The position numbers and the translations under genes were made by a program. Positions 5,550 to 6,661 of a stretch of 6,661 nt of DNA are shown piece after piece. Under the pieces are notes generated by a model. That model was not told the origin of the DNA. It did not search any database and saw only the letters and a list, made by a program, of their open reading frames with translations. This stretch comes from an uncultured Erysipelotrichaceae bacterium (GTDB taxonomy: Bacteria > Bacillota_I > Bacilli_A > Erysipelotrichales > Erysipelotrichaceae). Position 1 is the stretch's first letter. Every line of letters starts with the position of its first letter. The DNA lies in assembly GCA_902796465.1 (NCBI GenBank), contig CADBPK010000222.1:1-6661 (forward strand), read 5' to 3'.

Positions 5550-6661
5550 TCTTCCGCGACGCGATCCGCGCACTGAAGTTTGACAAGCCGCGAACGTTTT
5601 TCTACTGGCTGACATTCTTCCTGACAACACTGTTCATATTCCTATTCTTCAATATCCTTTTCAGCAATCCCAAAGGAGCGGAATATCTGACCGGCGGAAC
5701 AGACATGCTGGCAACGGGGATCATCATCACGGTGGTCATCATCTGTCTTGCCTGCATCCAGAACGCCAATGATTTCTATGTCCGTTCCAAGGGTAAGGAT
5801 ATCGCCGTCCGCATGGTATGCGGCGCTACCTTCAACCAGGTAACCGGTTTCCTGCTGGCCCAGACGATGATCATCATGATCACATCAATCCCGGTCGGCA
5901 TCCTGTGCGGCATGGGCGGCATTTCACTGCTTAATTTCGCGTTCCGGGATATGCACGATGTGATCAATGTTATTTCAGTTTCACCGCAGGCACTCCTGAT
6001 GATCTTCATCATCCTCATGATGGTGGTGATCTGGTCCACGATGATCAACCTGAGTTTTACATATACCAACGCGGCATTCTCCATGATGAGCAATGACGGT
6101 ACCTATACGACGAAGGAAGGCGGTCAGTTCGGCGGTCTTCTCAGCAAGATCCCGCATGTAGTGCGGCAGATCTTCTATCTTGCCTTGTTCATCATCCCGC
6201 TGATCCTGATATTTACGAAGGATGTTTCCTCGCTGGCAATGTCCATTCTCGGCCTGCTCGGTCTCAACGGGATCGTCGAGGATGTCGTATCCCGGAATAT
6301 TACCAAGTCCATGAATGATACACAGCTGAACTTCGCGCCTACGGTTGCGGGCGGCGGCTTCCTGCGGAAAGATCTGCGGGTCACAAAGGGCATCATGATC
6401 CTGTTCATTGCCTGCGCCGTCATCCAGATCAGCATTCTTTCCCAGAGACAGGATGTGCCGTATGACCAGCTGCTGTTCACATTCTCCTATGTATCCATGA
6501 ACATCCTCCTGCCGCTGACGATCATGTTCCGGCTTTCCACCGATCAGTCACGGCGCCGGAAACATTTCCGTGTCCTGTACCAGATCGGTTTCCTGGAAAA
6601 GGACCTGCGGAGGATCACGATCGAGGAACTGGTCCGGCTGTATCTTATCATCGGCATCCTC
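5546..6661 (+). CDS. FtsX/BceB-like ABC transporter permease (3' end missing)
   Basis: The frame stays open for 372 codons to the window edge. It starts at an ATG overlapping the ATPase stop, with AGAGG (5531-5535) ten bases upstream. Likely membrane segments are at about 19-39, 54-72, 101-125, 148-168, 208-224, 228-242, 281-298 and 308-328, with a ninth beginning near 363. The cytoplasmic segment RSKGKDIAVRMVCGAT (80-95), between the second and third segments, is the FtsX-family coupling motif. The very short loop after the first segment matches BceB rather than FtsX or MacB. A second unit, at 281-372, repeats this layout. BceB proteins carry a large external domain of about 200 residues between their seventh and eighth segments; here that loop is only about nine residues. 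The product is an integral membrane protein, probably working as a complex with the ATPase upstream. Substrate unknown. Confidence 0.9.
   Translation, partial: MIFRDAIRALKFDKPRTFFYWLTFFLTTLFIFLFFNILFSNPKGAEYLTGGTDMLATGIIITVVIICLACIQNANDFYVRSKGKDIAVRMVCGATFNQVTGFLLAQTMIIMITSIPVGILCGMGGISLLNFAFRDMHDVINVISVSPQALLMIFIILMMVVIWSTMINLSFTYTNAAFSMMSNDGTYTTKEGGQFGGLLSKIPHVVRQIFYLALFIIPLILIFTKDVSSLAMSILGLLGLNGIVEDVVSRNITKSMNDTQLNFAPTVAGGGFLRKDLRVTKGIMILFIACAVIQISILSQRQDVPYDQLLFTFSYVSMNILLPLTIMFRLSTDQSRRRKHFRVLYQIGFLEKDLRRITIEELVRLYLIIGIL

Noticed and set aside
5776..6480. Minus-strand open frames of about 100 codons
   Set aside because: They are antisense to the permease, whose frame is continuous from 5546 to the edge and contains the FtsX motif.
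1..6661. Search for CRISPR arrays, tRNA/rRNA genes, insertion-sequence ends, riboswitches and defence modules
   Set aside because: No spaced direct repeats, cloverleaf or terminal inverted repeats were seen, and the intergenic gaps are mostly under 100 bases and fully accounted for by promoters and terminators.

Overview
The window looks like ordinary chromosomal sequence from an anaerobic member of the Bacillota. Base composition is balanced, with ATC/CTG/CCG-type codons favoured. The promoters have near-consensus TATAAT boxes, the ribosome binding sites are clear GGAG/GAGG types, and terminators are compact hairpins followed by T-runs. A ferredoxin-tailed aldo/keto reductase, a RACo-like ASKHA protein and a Bce-type ABC system fit a gut-type anaerobe. 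The unusual EF-P loop recalls Erysipelotrichia-like EF-P proteins, but that placement comes from memory and is only tentative.

Layout. Positions 1-510 hold the 3' end of an aldo/keto reductase with two [4Fe-4S] motifs. A short promoter region leads into efp (570-1127, elongation factor P). efp converges on a minus-strand metallo-beta-lactamase-fold hydrolase (1167-1910), and the two share one hairpin that can terminate transcription from either side. Positions 1911-2051 are a divergent promoter region with a perfect 16-base inverted repeat. An uncharacterised 149-residue protein follows (2052-2501) with its own terminator. Next comes a probable two-gene operon: a short RACo-like protein (ferredoxin plus ASKHA ATPase, 2595-3992) and a Suppressor-of-fused domain protein (4030-4695), closed by a terminator. 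The last unit is an ABC transporter: an ATPase (4779-5549) whose stop codon overlaps the start of an FtsX/BceB-like permease (5546 to the window edge, incomplete).

There is no evidence that all these genes form one system. They are mostly short independent transcription units. The points most worth a second look are: an EF-P with methionine where the modifiable lysine or arginine normally sits; a RACo-like activase with no corrinoid partner in view, apparently co-transcribed with a SUFU-domain gene; a Bce-like permease with no room for the usual large sensor domain in the visible part; a palindrome between divergent promoters; and a roughly four-fold excess of GATC. I see no mobile element, CRISPR array, tRNA or rRNA, and no stretch over 300 bases without a gene.
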